Origin: Henckelia pumila
Lineage: Eukaryota; Streptophyta; Magnoliopsida; Lamiales; Gesneriaceae
Assembly (NCBI RefSeq): GCF_033568475.1
Contig: NC_133123.1
Span: 59,899,522-59,963,521 of the forward strand
Direction: 5' to 3'
DNA length: 64,000 bases
Positions 45,181 through 53,989 of the stretch are shown here, piece by piece. The notes under the pieces are model-generated. The model did no database searches and was not told where the DNA came from. It saw only the letters and a program-made list of their open reading frames with translations. The stretch's first letter is position 1; every line of letters begins with the position of its first letter. The translations under genes were made by a program, and so were the position numbers.

Positions 45181-45540
45181 ACCTGTATTGTGTTCCTTTT
45201 CGAGTTTATACTCTTCGAATAGCACCGCCAAATCTATCGATATTGATCTCTCCAGTGAAGAAAGCAAAAGGCGCTTGTGCGACAGGTTCGGGATCAGTAA
45301 ATTGGAGGCGACAATTTTGTTGAATTTTTCCTTTTTTCTTGAAAAATCTGTCCTTTTTACTTTTTTGCTTGTAATTGTGATGTGGGTTTTATTTTCCTTG
45401 GGAAAAATTGTAGCTTGTTGTATAGGAGTAAGCAAAGGGGGTTTCTGGAGCTTGATTTGGTTTTGGGAAAACGGGTGGAGGATCACATCTACTCCATGGA
45501 TGAGAGTGGAATAAAGCACCTTGTTCATGTCCTTGACCTG
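45181..45540 (+). pseudogene. Fragment of succinate dehydrogenase assembly factor 2 (SDHAF2-like)
   Basis: Two exons separated by a GT-AG intron are visible. Exon 1 (45181-45286) follows an acceptor TTTTTGTAG and encodes SIDIDLSSEESKRRLCDR. The intron begins GTTCGG and ends ATTGTAG. Exon 2 (45414-45540) encodes LLYRSKQRGFLELDLVLGKR and VEDHIYSMDESGIKHLVHVLDL, then a GTAAG donor at 45541. The YRSKQRG-LELD core is the SDHAF2/SdhE signature. In mitochondria the family helps attach FAD to the flavoprotein subunit of complex II. The start with its targeting peptide and the C-terminal third (DLWKW region) are missing. The fragment could be transcribed and spliced but cannot give the full protein. 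Identification is firm; gene function is lost. Confidence 0.85.
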
Positions 45541-46003
45541 GTAAGTTTGATTTTTGCAGGACTATTGAATATGTTTGCATGGTAAATTCTTACTAGCGGG
45601 ATTAAAAGAACAATTATAATCATGTGACAATTATATAAGGTTGAATGAGCTGTCTTATCTTCTTGTTTCGATGCGATTTTTTGGTCATAGAACTGTGCTA
45701 GTAAAGTATGAGCTTTGATTGAAGTTTGATATGCCCACTGCCAAAAATTATCTTCCAAGGATTGATGAATCCAGTGATAATGGAAGGCGAAAGAGATTTG
45801 AGTGTGTGAGTTTATCATTACAGACTTCTTATCATTACGATGGATTGTGTTTTGGATTATTTTATTTTTTTATTGTTTTATTTTTCTTATGTTTTGTCAA
45901 TTTCTTCAGGCTAGCTAGCTACTGAATGTAATGTCTACAATGGTAATTGTGTTTTTCAGTCATATTATTGCCAGTTGAAGTTGAGAATTTTGTTGCCTGG
46001 CAG

Positions 46004-46465
46004 TGGTATAGTTGCGACCATATTTGGAGCGACCGGGTTTCTTGGACGATATGTGGTGAACAGCTTGGTGAGTCTGTTATTCTGCATAGTGGTTTTTCGG
46101 CTGAATTTCTGTAAATTTGTGCAAAAGTTTGATACTTTATAACCAAGCTCAAGTTTTATGATGTTTCATCCATGTTTCACCTACTCCTATCCTTTAGCAA
46201 AAGATGAGGTCTCAAGTATTAGTATCATTTCGAGGTTCCGAGGATTCCCACCACCACCTTAAACGGATGGGTGATTTGAGTCAGGTGAATTCTTGTGTTG
46301 ACTTTATCCTGTTCATTTAGTGTGGTCGTTTTCGCTTGCAAAACATATGAGTTGGTGTTCTTCACATCCTTAATTTGTAGATTGTTCCTATGAAATACAA
46401 TCACAGAGATGAAAACTCCATTAAGGCTGTGATGGCAAGGGCTAATGTTGTTATTAATCTTATTG
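46004..46465 (+). pseudogene. Fragment of complex I 39-kDa subunit gene (NDUFA9-like)
   Basis: Three consecutive exons with GT-AG borders are present. Exon a (46004-46067) encodes GIVATIFGATGFLGRYVVNSL, the NAD(P)-binding Rossmann loop with the glycine-rich GATGFLG. Exon b (46198-46284) encodes SQVLVSFRGSEDSHHHLKRMG. Exon c (46381-46465) encodes IVPMKYNHRDENSIKAVMARA and NVVINLIG, followed by GTAAG. Order and content match the plant NADH-ubiquinone oxidoreductase subunit 9, a short-chain-dehydrogenase-like accessory subunit of mitochondrial complex I. Upstream targeting sequence and everything after INLIG are absent. All six splice sites look usable, so it might be spliced in a transcript. 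It lies 460 bases after the SDHAF2 fragment, same strand. Confidence 0.88.
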
Positions 46466-47165
46466 GTAAGATGATATTGCCACACAGATATTGTGAAAAA
46501 TTGTCTCTTGCAACTGCTTTATGTTTTAAACGGCCTGCCAAGACTCATACTGGACCATTGCTTCCTCGTAGCTCGACAATTGGTCGCCTGAAGCAAATAT
46601 TAAAGCGGCATCAGAGAATTATGGCAAAAAAGCTACGGATCAATGCATGATTCCTCTTTTCAAGACCTGACATTTTCTTCCGACTCCAACACATTAATAA
46701 ACAACTCTGATGATTATCTCCTGAGAGCTTGGCAATGCTTGTTTCAGCAAATTCTGGGTAAACTTAGCCAACTCAAAGCTACATATTCCCCACTTGTATC
46801 ATTCTGTTCTCTGCCCCGTTTTACAAATCTTTTCCATTCAATGTATTTTCACTTCCAAGACTAGCAATTTTGGTTATCTTCAGACTTGAACAGCTGAAGG
46901 ATTTCCGTTATTTTTGTTTGCTGCAGACTGTTGTGGGAAGCCTCATGGATTCAAGTGCCATGAGACAGTTGGAATAACACCTGTGCGAACTGGGTATGAC
47001 GATGCCTGGACTTCACAAAGTATCTCTCAAGCAGACATGCTTGCAGAAGCTAGGAACATTATGAAGCAACTTTCATGAATTTCCACTCACTTGCAGAAGA
47101 TGAATATCGGGATGTCAAGCATAGGATAGATGGTGACAAAGATGTTATCGAAATATATAACTTTT
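46466..47165 (+). pseudogene. Unidentified captured exons downstream of the NDUFA9 fragment
   Basis: Two exon-like stretches are seen. The first (about 46490-46650) gives LATALCFKRPAKTHTGPLL, then PRSSTIGRLKQILKRHQRIMAKKL. The second starts after TTGCTGCAG at 46927 and reads CCGKPHGFKCHETVG, VRTGYDDAWTSQSISQ and ADMLAEARNIMKQL; a one-base shift leads into NFHSLAEDEYRDVKHRIDGDK up to about 47165. I do not recognise the protein. The sequence does not belong to NDUFA9 at this place, so it is probably a third captured gene. The last ~55 bases of the second stretch are repeated at 52258-52310, on the other side of element H. Confidence 0.5.
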
Positions 47166-47346
47166 TGTAATAATTTTTATGTTAAAAGTATTAGTTTTCA
47201 TAGTAAAAGTATTATTTTGTATGTTAAAAATATTAAACCATAATATATATTTATTTGACTAAAAATATTACTTGTTGCTCAAAAAGTATAAGTTTTCACG
47301 ACAAAGGTATTACGTTTTATGTTAAAAGTATTATTTTGTAATATAT

Positions 47347-47542
47347 TGTAAAGTAACGATATGTTTTAAGGAGAGTTCTTTTTTTCTTCCTCATTCTGAA
47401 TATTACATGATTAAATACATGCTTGTGTACAAAGATCTTACCATAAACTAGCACAATCAATTCTCCTCAATATCTAAACTAATCAAATCAAGTAAATATA
47501 CGGGAATATACACAACATAATATTACAACAATATGATCTCCA
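47347..47542 (-). repeat. 3' LTR of element H
   Basis: The 196-base repeat begins TGGAGATCATATTG on the minus strand at 47542 and ends GTTACTTTACA at 47347. It carries about 24 extra bases (near 47362-47386) that the other LTR lacks. Confidence 0.9.
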
Positions 47543-47552
47543 ATACCCCTCC

Positions 47553-50500
47553 TCAAGTTGGAGCATGCAATTCTCGAATGCCCAACTTGCGAAGTAAGTG
47601 TTCAAATGAAGATTTGCCCAGTGCTTTAGTAAACAAGTCAGTGAGTTGCGCGTAGGTCCTGACATGAGCTGGCTGGATACTACCATTTTGTATGGCGTCG
47701 CGTACAAAGTGACAATCAATCTCGATGTGTTTGGTTCGCTCATGAAACACCGGGTTAGCCACGATATGTAAAGCTGCTTGACTATCGCAATATAAATTTA
47801 TAGGAGTCGGATGATCAACATTGAGAGCCAGCAAAAGCTCTTTTAGCCAAATTAATTCACACGTAGTGGTAGCCATCGAATGATACTCTGCCTCAGCTGA
47901 AGAGCGGGAGACCTTATGTTGTTTCTTAGTCTTCCAAGAGACCGGTGAATTCCCAAGCAGAATGAACCAACCAGTCAAAGAACGGCGCGTGAGCGGACAA
48001 CTAGCCCAGTCAGAGTCGCACCAAGCATACAAACGCAAGTCATTATCAGAGCGGAGCAGAATGCCTTGCCCAGGACTCCCCTTCAAGTAACGCACCACAC
48101 GAAGAGCAGCCTCCCAATGCTGTTCGCGTGGGTCTTTCATAAATTGAGCCAACACATGCACACAATAGGCGAGCTCAGGACGAGTAACCGAAAGATAAAT
48201 AAGTTGTCCCACCAAACGTCTATAAGTGTCAGGTTCGGCTATAGGAGCTCCATCAGCCAATGCCAAGTGATGGTTCTGCTCAAGAGGGATAGAAACAGGC
48301 TTGGCACCAAGTAAGCCAACCTCAGAAAGAATATCTAATGTGTATTTCCGTTGACACAAGAGGATGCCTTCAGGACTTCGAGACACTTCGATCCCCAAGA
48401 AGTAATTCAAAACGCCCAAGTCCTTCATGTGAAAAAAGGTGCTCAAATAGTCTCTAAAGCGTCGGACGGCTTCATGATTATTTCCAGAGATAATAAGATC
48501 ATCAACATAGACAAAAACATGAACTTGGATCTTGTCCCGAATTAAAGTGAAAAGTGAGTAGTCAGAGTAGGAGTTGGCGAAGCCAAATTGCTTCAAGGCA
48601 GCAGCTAATTTTGCAAACCAACACCGAGGAGCCTGGCGTAATCCATACAATGATTTATGCTGACGACATACCATCCCAGACGCACCTATATTGAAACCAG
48701 GAGGCATGCTCATGTATAACTCTTCTTGTAAATCTCCATGTAAGAAGGCATTATGGACATCCATCTGATGAAGTTCCCAATTTTTAGCCGCTGCAACTGC
48801 TAAAAACGTTCGGATGGTAACCATTTTTGCCACTGGCGCAAACGTCTCATGATAGTCGATACCTTCAAGTTGTCGATTCCCCATAATCACCAATCGTGCT
48901 TTGTAGCGCTCGATCGTACCATCGGCATTGTATTTGATTTTGTACACCCACTTACAATTGATGGCTCGTTTGCCATGTGGCAATGGCTCTACAGTCCAAG
49001 TCTCATTATTCTCCAAAGCTTGTATTTCATTCTGCATTGCGTCCCGCCAGTGTGCATCTTTGACTGTGGTACCAAATGATTTTGGTTCCACACCTGCAGT
49101 AACAGCTGCCAGAAAAGCACGATGCGGCATAGAAAATTTATCACAATTGAAAAAATGTGTTATAGGATACGGACTACGTGAGGACGGCCGATGGTTAAGT
49201 GAGCATGAAGAGGGGCTTAGGGACGGAGGATACTTTTGAACTGTGTGCAAAACATAATCATGCAACCGAGTAGAATCACGTCGCTGCCTGTGACCTCGGC
49301 CTAGTGGTTCGACAATGTTATTGTGGACATCCTGGTCAGTGTTCCCCCGACTGTCCGAGATCTCGACAGAAGGAGCAACCTCAAGTTGTTCTCCTGAGAG
49401 TTCTGCATCGCCGCGAGAACTTGGTTCTTGTTCAGTCATTCCAAATACTATTTCGTCTTCACAAAAAGAGCCACCAATGCTAGAAGGTTCGAACTTGTCA
49501 CATACAACCGGATTTTTGGAAGGAAACTCATTCTCGCAGAAGATAACATCTCTCGAAACAAAGAATTCCTTAGAATCAAGATCATACATATTCCATCCTT
49601 TCTTGCCGAACGGGTACCCAACAAAGATACATTTTCGACTTCGACTAGCAAATTTATCACCACCATGTTTCTGATTATGAGCATAAGCCAAACAACCAAA
49701 AACTCGGACATTCTTATATGACAGAACAACACCAAATAAAAATTCGTAAGGTGTTTTTCCTTCGAGCAAAGTAGAAAGAGTGCGATTAATTAAGTACACA
49801 GCAGTCAAGACACACTCTCCCCAAAATTTAATAGACAAGTTTGCTTGAAAACGCAGTGATCGTGCAACATTCAGTATGTGGCGATGTTTACGTTCAACCC
49901 TACCATTTTGTTGAGGAGTCCCAACACACGAAGTTTGATGTAGTATCCCATTTTCCGTAAAATATTTATTCAAACAAGTAAACTCAGTTCCATTATCACT
50001 TCGCACTATTTGCACATGTGCTTTGAATTGTCGATGTATCATAGTGATAAAGTTTCGAAGAGTCTGTCCTACTTTGGCTTTATCAGTCAACAAATAGACC
50101 CACACGCCTCTTGAGTGATCATCAACAATTGTCAAAAAATAATGTGCACCACAAAACGTCGGAGTTTTGTATGGACCCCACAAATCACAATGAATCATCT
50201 CAAAAATAGTATAAGCCTTATTATTACTCAACAAAAATTCGCCTCGACAATGTTTTGCTCGTAGACAAACATCACAACGCTGAACAGAATCACTAACAGT
50301 GTTTTTAACAACCGGTAATAACTGAATTATTTTACTAGAAGGATGTCCCAACCTTCGATGCCACATATCAAAGGTGTCCCTCCTTGCGGTATTCAAAGCT
50401 CTGACTGGAACTGCCCCTCTAAAATAATAAAGCCCCTCACGTTGCTCACCCGCACCAATCAACATCCTCGAATTTCGATCCTGCATAACACAAAGTCTAT

Positions 50501-51914
50501 CAGTAAATTGAGCAACACAGTTCGAATTTGCCGCTAATTGTGACACAGAAATCAAGTTGCACGTCAAGTTTGGCACATATAAAACATTGTTCAATTTTAG
50601 ATATTCATTTAACACCACAGTCCCGCTTCTGTCGGCTAATGCTTTATTCCTATCTGGCAGTCCAACAGGACATGCGAGAATTTTCTCCATGCAGCTCATC
50701 GAATCAAGTCTTCCAGTCATATGATGAGAGGCACCACTGTCAATGATCCACTCCATTGGTTTATGCTTACAATTGAGTCGCCCTTGATTGCCCTCTTTTT
50801 GTGTATTCAAAAGGTTCAAAAATAAATTCCACTGCTCACTGCTCAGCCCGCTTAATCCACTTGAGTCTGTTTCTGTTATTTGTCCGTGAGTTGCGCTTCC
50901 TTCTCCCGTCAATTGGGCTGCATTAGCTCGAAGCTGGACGCCACGACCCCGACCACCAATAGCATTACCAACTGTTTGTTGTCCATTTTGTGCACGGATC
51001 GTTGCGCTACGCCCACGTCCTCGAGGTCTATCTCCCCACCAATCGGGATACCCAATCAATTCGAAGCATGAACTTGCATCATGACCAACTTTCTTGCAAC
51101 CTAAACAAACCACAACTTTCTCCTTACCATCTGCGCGACCCTTAGAAGAGCTAGGAGTTTGAATCGCAAATGCCATGGCTTTGCTGCGATGATCTTTTCC
51201 ACGAGTGATATTACGTACTCGCTCTTCTTGCACGATCATAGCATAGGCTCTATTAAGATTCGGTAGTAGTTCGGTGCTCAAGATATTCGAGCGTACGGTG
51301 CCAAAAATTGTGTCATCCAATCCCATCAAAAATTGATGTAGTCTTTCCTCTTCGCGCCTTTTATCTAATTCTGCTCCGATGTTGCATTTGCATCCTCCAC
51401 ATCGGCATGTTGGGTGTTGATCATAATTACCCAACTCTTCCCAAATCATATTTAATTTGGCATAGTAAGTCATAACAGTCATGCCATGTTGTTTACACTC
51501 AACCAACTCACATTTGAGTTGTTGAATTCTTGGGCCGTTTCCGACAGAAAACCGTTCTTTGATATCTTCCCACAATTCATTTTCAATCTCCATGTAGGTT
51601 ATGGTTGATCGCAATGTTGGTTCAATGGTATTTAAGATCCATGACACCAACATGGAATTGACCGTCCACCAATCTTCAAGTTCTGCAGAATCATCAGAAG
51701 GTGTATTCACCGATCCATCGATGAAACCAAATTTTTTCTTGGCTCGTAATGCTGTCCTCATAGCTCGTGACCATTCATCATAATTTTCACCCTTGAGTTG
51801 AACTTGGGTGATAATGTTTCCAGGATTGTCGTTTGCAGAAAGGTAGAAAGGAGATGTGACCTTTGAAGCAGCAGAACTGCCGTCCTTCTTCGTGTCTTCT
51901 TTTTTCTCAGCCAT
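47553..51914 (-). CDS. Gag-Pol polyprotein of element H
   Basis: The 1453-residue ORF starts MAEKKEDTKKDG at 51914, seven bases after the primer site. Order: gag (ITQVQLKGENYDEWSRAMRTA near residue 35, ELWEDIKERFSVGNGPRIQQL); CCHC knuckle CLGCKKVGHDASSC (about 270); aspartic protease WIIDSGASHHMTG (about 385); integrase zinc finger with MWHRRLGHPSSK and CDVCLRAKH, then the catalytic core HCDLWGPY, IVDDHSRGVW, VRSDNGTEF and QQNGRVERKH. RT follows with CKWVYKIKYNADGTIERYKA, LHQMDVHNAFLHGDL and YVDD (48498-48509), then RNase H with SSAEAEYHSMA, CDSQAALHI and [18 protein letters not shown]. All catalytic motifs are present and no stop or shift interrupts them. One oddity is VIMGN where VAKGN is usual. 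It would encode everything for a copia life cycle in nucleus and cytoplasm. Confidence 0.95.
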   Translation of the reverse strand: MAEKKEDTKKDGSSAASKVTSPFYLSANDNPGNIITQVQLKGENYDEWSRAMRTALRAKKKFGFIDGSVNTPSDDSAELEDWWTVNSMLVSWILNTIEPTLRSTITYMEIENELWEDIKERFSVGNGPRIQQLKCELVECKQHGMTVMTYYAKLNMIWEELGNYDQHPTCRCGGCKCNIGAELDKRREEERLHQFLMGLDDTIFGTVRSNILSTELLPNLNRAYAMIVQEERVRNITRGKDHRSKAMAFAIQTPSSSKGRADGKEKVVVCLGCKKVGHDASSCFELIGYPDWWGDRPRGRGRSATIRAQNGQQTVGNAIGGRGRGVQLRANAAQLTGEGSATHGQITETDSSGLSGLSSEQWNLFLNLLNTQKEGNQGRLNCKHKPMEWIIDSGASHHMTGRLDSMSCMEKILACPVGLPDRNKALADRSGTVVLNEYLKLNNVLYVPNLTCNLISVSQLAANSNCVAQFTDRLCVMQDRNSRMLIGAGEQREGLYYFRGAVPVRALNTARRDTFDMWHRRLGHPSSKIIQLLPVVKNTVSDSVQRCDVCLRAKHCRGEFLLSNNKAYTIFEMIHCDLWGPYKTPTFCGAHYFLTIVDDHSRGVWVYLLTDKAKVGQTLRNFITMIHRQFKAHVQIVRSDNGTEFTCLNKYFTENGILHQTSCVGTPQQNGRVERKHRHILNVARSLRFQANLSIKFWGECVLTAVYLINRTLSTLLEGKTPYEFLFGVVLSYKNVRVFGCLAYAHNQKHGGDKFASRSRKCIFVGYPFGKKGWNMYDLDSKEFFVSRDVIFCENEFPSKNPVVCDKFEPSSIGGSFCEDEIVFGMTEQEPSSRGDAELSGEQLEVAPSVEISDSRGNTDQDVHNNIVEPLGRGHRQRRDSTRLHDYVLHTVQKYPPSLSPSSCSLNHRPSSRSPYPITHFFNCDKFSMPHRAFLAAVTAGVEPKSFGTTVKDAHWRDAMQNEIQALENNETWTVEPLPHGKRAINCKWVYKIKYNADGTIERYKARLVIMGNRQLEGIDYHETFAPVAKMVTIRTFLAVAAAKNWELHQMDVHNAFLHGDLQEELYMSMPPGFNIGASGMVCRQHKSLYGLRQAPRCWFAKLAAALKQFGFANSYSDYSLFTLIRDKIQVHVFVYVDDLIISGNNHEAVRRFRDYLSTFFHMKDLGVLNYFLGIEVSRSPEGILLCQRKYTLDILSEVGLLGAKPVSIPLEQNHHLALADGAPIAEPDTYRRLVGQLIYLSVTRPELAYCVHVLAQFMKDPREQHWEAALRVVRYLKGSPGQGILLRSDNDLRLYAWCDSDWASCPLTRRSLTGWFILLGNSPVSWKTKKQHKVSRSSAEAEYHSMATTTCELIWLKELLLALNVDHPTPINLYCDSQAALHIVANPVFHERTKHIEIDCHFVRDAIQNGSIQPAHVRTYAQLTDLFTKALGKSSFEHLLRKLGIRELHAPT

Positions 51915-51920
51915 GCTTAT

Positions 51921-51933
51921 GGCTTTGATACCA
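51921..51933 (-). promoter_or_regulatory. Primer-binding site of element H
   Basis: The minus strand reads TGGTATCAAAGCC immediately after the LTR end (ACA), the initiator tRNA-Met type. Confidence 0.85.
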
Positions 51934-52105
51934 TGTAAAGTAACGATATTTCCTCATTCAGAATATTGCATGATTAAATACATGCTTATGTACAAAGATC
52001 TTACCATAAACTAGCACAATCAAATCTCCTCAATATCTAAACTAATCAAAGCAAGTAAATATACGGGAATATACACAACATAATATTACAACAATATGAT
52101 CTCCA
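51934..52105 (-). repeat. 5' LTR of element H
   Basis: The 172-base repeat begins TGGAGATCATATTG at 52105 and ends GTTACTTTACA at 51934 on the minus strand. It is very short for a plant copia LTR. No clear TATA box was found. Confidence 0.9.
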
Positions 52106-53200
52106 ATATATATACTTATTTGATTGAAAAATATTAATTTTAATGTCAAAAGTATTATTGTTTACTACAAAAATATTACTTATTAGTTCAAAAATATTAA
52201 TTTGTATTTATGTATATTTCAATAAAATCATTATTTTTTTAGATCAAAAGTTAATAATATCGGGATGTCAAGCATAGGATAGATGGTGACAAAGATGTTG
52301 TCGAAATATAATTTTTTGTATTATTTTTTATGTTAAAAGTATTAGTTTTTATAGTAAAAGTATTACTTTGTATGTTAAAAATATTAACCATAATATATAT
52401 GTATGACTAAAAAATATTAATTGTTAGCTCAAAAGTATTAGTTTTCACGACAAAAGTATTACGTTTTATGTCAAAAATATTATTTTGTAATGTATACTTA
52501 TTTGATTGAAAAAGATTAATTTTAATGTCAAAAGTATTATTGTTTACTGCAAAAGTATTACTTATTAGTTCAAAAATATTATTTTGTATTTATGTGTATT
52601 TCAATAAAATTAATACTTTTTAGATTAAAAATATTAATTTTTCCCAAAAAAATGCAAAAGTATTAATTTTTACTAATGTTTATTTGATTGAAAATATTAA
52701 TTTTTATTTCAAAAGTATTATTTCATTGAAAAAATATTACTTTTTATTTTAAAAGTGTTAAATTTACAATAAGTATTACTTTTATGTCAAAAATATTAAT
52801 TTGTATCATATGCTTATTTGACTAAAGTATTAATTTTCACTGAAAAAGTATTAACCTTTATTTCAAAAGTGTTAATTAGTTATATATACTGATATGATTT
52901 TAAAATATTATTTTTTATTTTCAAAATATTAATTTTACTATAAAAAGTATTACTTTTTGTATCAAAAATATTATTTTTGTAATATATGCTTATTTGAATG
53001 AAATTATTATTTTTTAGATAAAAATTAATAGTTTTTTATTTTATCAAATATTACTTTTTTGATCAAATATGTCAAAATATTAGTTTTTATTATAAAAGTA
53101 TTAATTTTTATATCAAAAATATTAATTTCTATTATGTTCTTATTTGATTAAAAAATATTATTTTTTGGATCAAAATATTATTTTAGAATCTAACATTCAA
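52106..53200. repeat. AT-rich minisatellite of AAAGTATTA/AAAATATTA units
   Basis: The stretch consists of diverged units of about 20-40 bases that contain AAAGTATTA or AAAATATTA followed by WWTTTTWTGTC or similar. The same pattern occupies 47170-47346 on the other side of element H. A non-repetitive tail (AATATCGGGATGTCAAGC and following) occurs at both 47104 and 52258, so the array and its edge were already duplicated before or during insertion of H. No coding signal. Confidence 0.8.
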
Positions 53201-53989
53201 ATCAGCATTTATTCAATGACAAGCATGAGATATTCACAAATCTAGACTAGATGTGTTTTAAACAAAAAGAGGATGAATGAAAGACCATAATGGTGAACTT
53301 ACTTCTCTAGCATGGTAAGAAAATGACGGTAAACGAAACTAGCCAATTTACCCGTTGAGAGGATACAGTTTGAAAATACAAGTTTTTTCAATTATATGCA
53401 ATATTGCATAGAACGAGAAACAACGAAAGGGGTGTACTGTTTTACATTTTTCTCCGCATGCACACGCGTGAGGTGTCTGACTAGAAACCTCTACGTGAAT
53501 TGGTTTGTAAAAAGCCCCTACGAGTTTTTGCAATGTTCTGCCTGAGATGGTGATAACCAAAAACATTAGGAACTCAATTTTTTTCCAAATGCTGAAGGTA
53601 ATGAAAAAACAAACTGAATTTCAGTAGTACTGAAGTGAAATTCAGCCAAAAGCTTAACGTGGAGAAAGGTGCTAACTTCAGCTTTTGTGCATAAAATCAC
53701 TACCATAAGCTACAGAAATCATGATGTCCCAGGAAACTCATGTCATTATTACTTGGAAAATAAAAAAATCAGCTGCAATGCATACTCAGATGAATCCTCC
53801 AATTCATTTGAACTCGTTGAATCCGATCCCGGTTGAACATTATCTGTGCAAGACTTGATGATCTTAAACTTAAGATCGTCGTCTTTCTTGTTCTTAATTC
53901 ATATTTCTCCTACGATTCAGAAAAATATAATTAAGAGAAACTAAAACATAACCCCATTCCTCAAATAACCAGGACTTTCACAAGATTTG
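53201..53989 (-). other. Spacer with one exon-like stretch in composite M
   Basis: Most of the stretch is non-coding. On the minus strand about 53880-53770 encodes LKFKIIKSCTDNVQPGSD and SSNELEDSSEYALQL without a stop. It may be a further exon of the nuclease fragment or of another captured gene; I cannot identify it. Confidence 0.35.

Larger units (their letters stand above)
47347..52105 (-). mobile_element. Element H: apparently complete Ty1/copia (Retrofit/Ale-like)
   Basis: Short LTRs (47347-47542 and 51934-52105) flank one uninterrupted 1453-codon gag-pol ORF on the minus strand, a Met-type primer site (51921-51933) directly against the 5' LTR, and a polypurine tract (GAGGAGGGGTAT, 47543-47554) against the 3' LTR. 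Flanking TATAT/ATATA at both ends is compatible with a 5-base target duplication but cannot be placed exactly in AT repeats. The LTRs differ by about five substitutions over ~170 bases plus one ~24-base indel, so insertion is recent relative to the neighbours but not brand new. It sits in the AT-rich repeat array of composite M. Confidence 0.92.

Noticed and set aside
44692..45818. Antisense frames of 97-129 codons in the composite M region
   Set aside because: They run opposite to the SDHAF2 exons or through introns and resemble no known protein.
49315..49721. Frames of 97-119 codons on the plus strand within 47553-51914
   Set aside because: Shadow frames of the element H polyprotein.
47553..51914. 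Host protein with integrase-like domain
   Set aside because: Domain order, LTRs, primer site and polypurine tract show a copia retrotransposon polyprotein.
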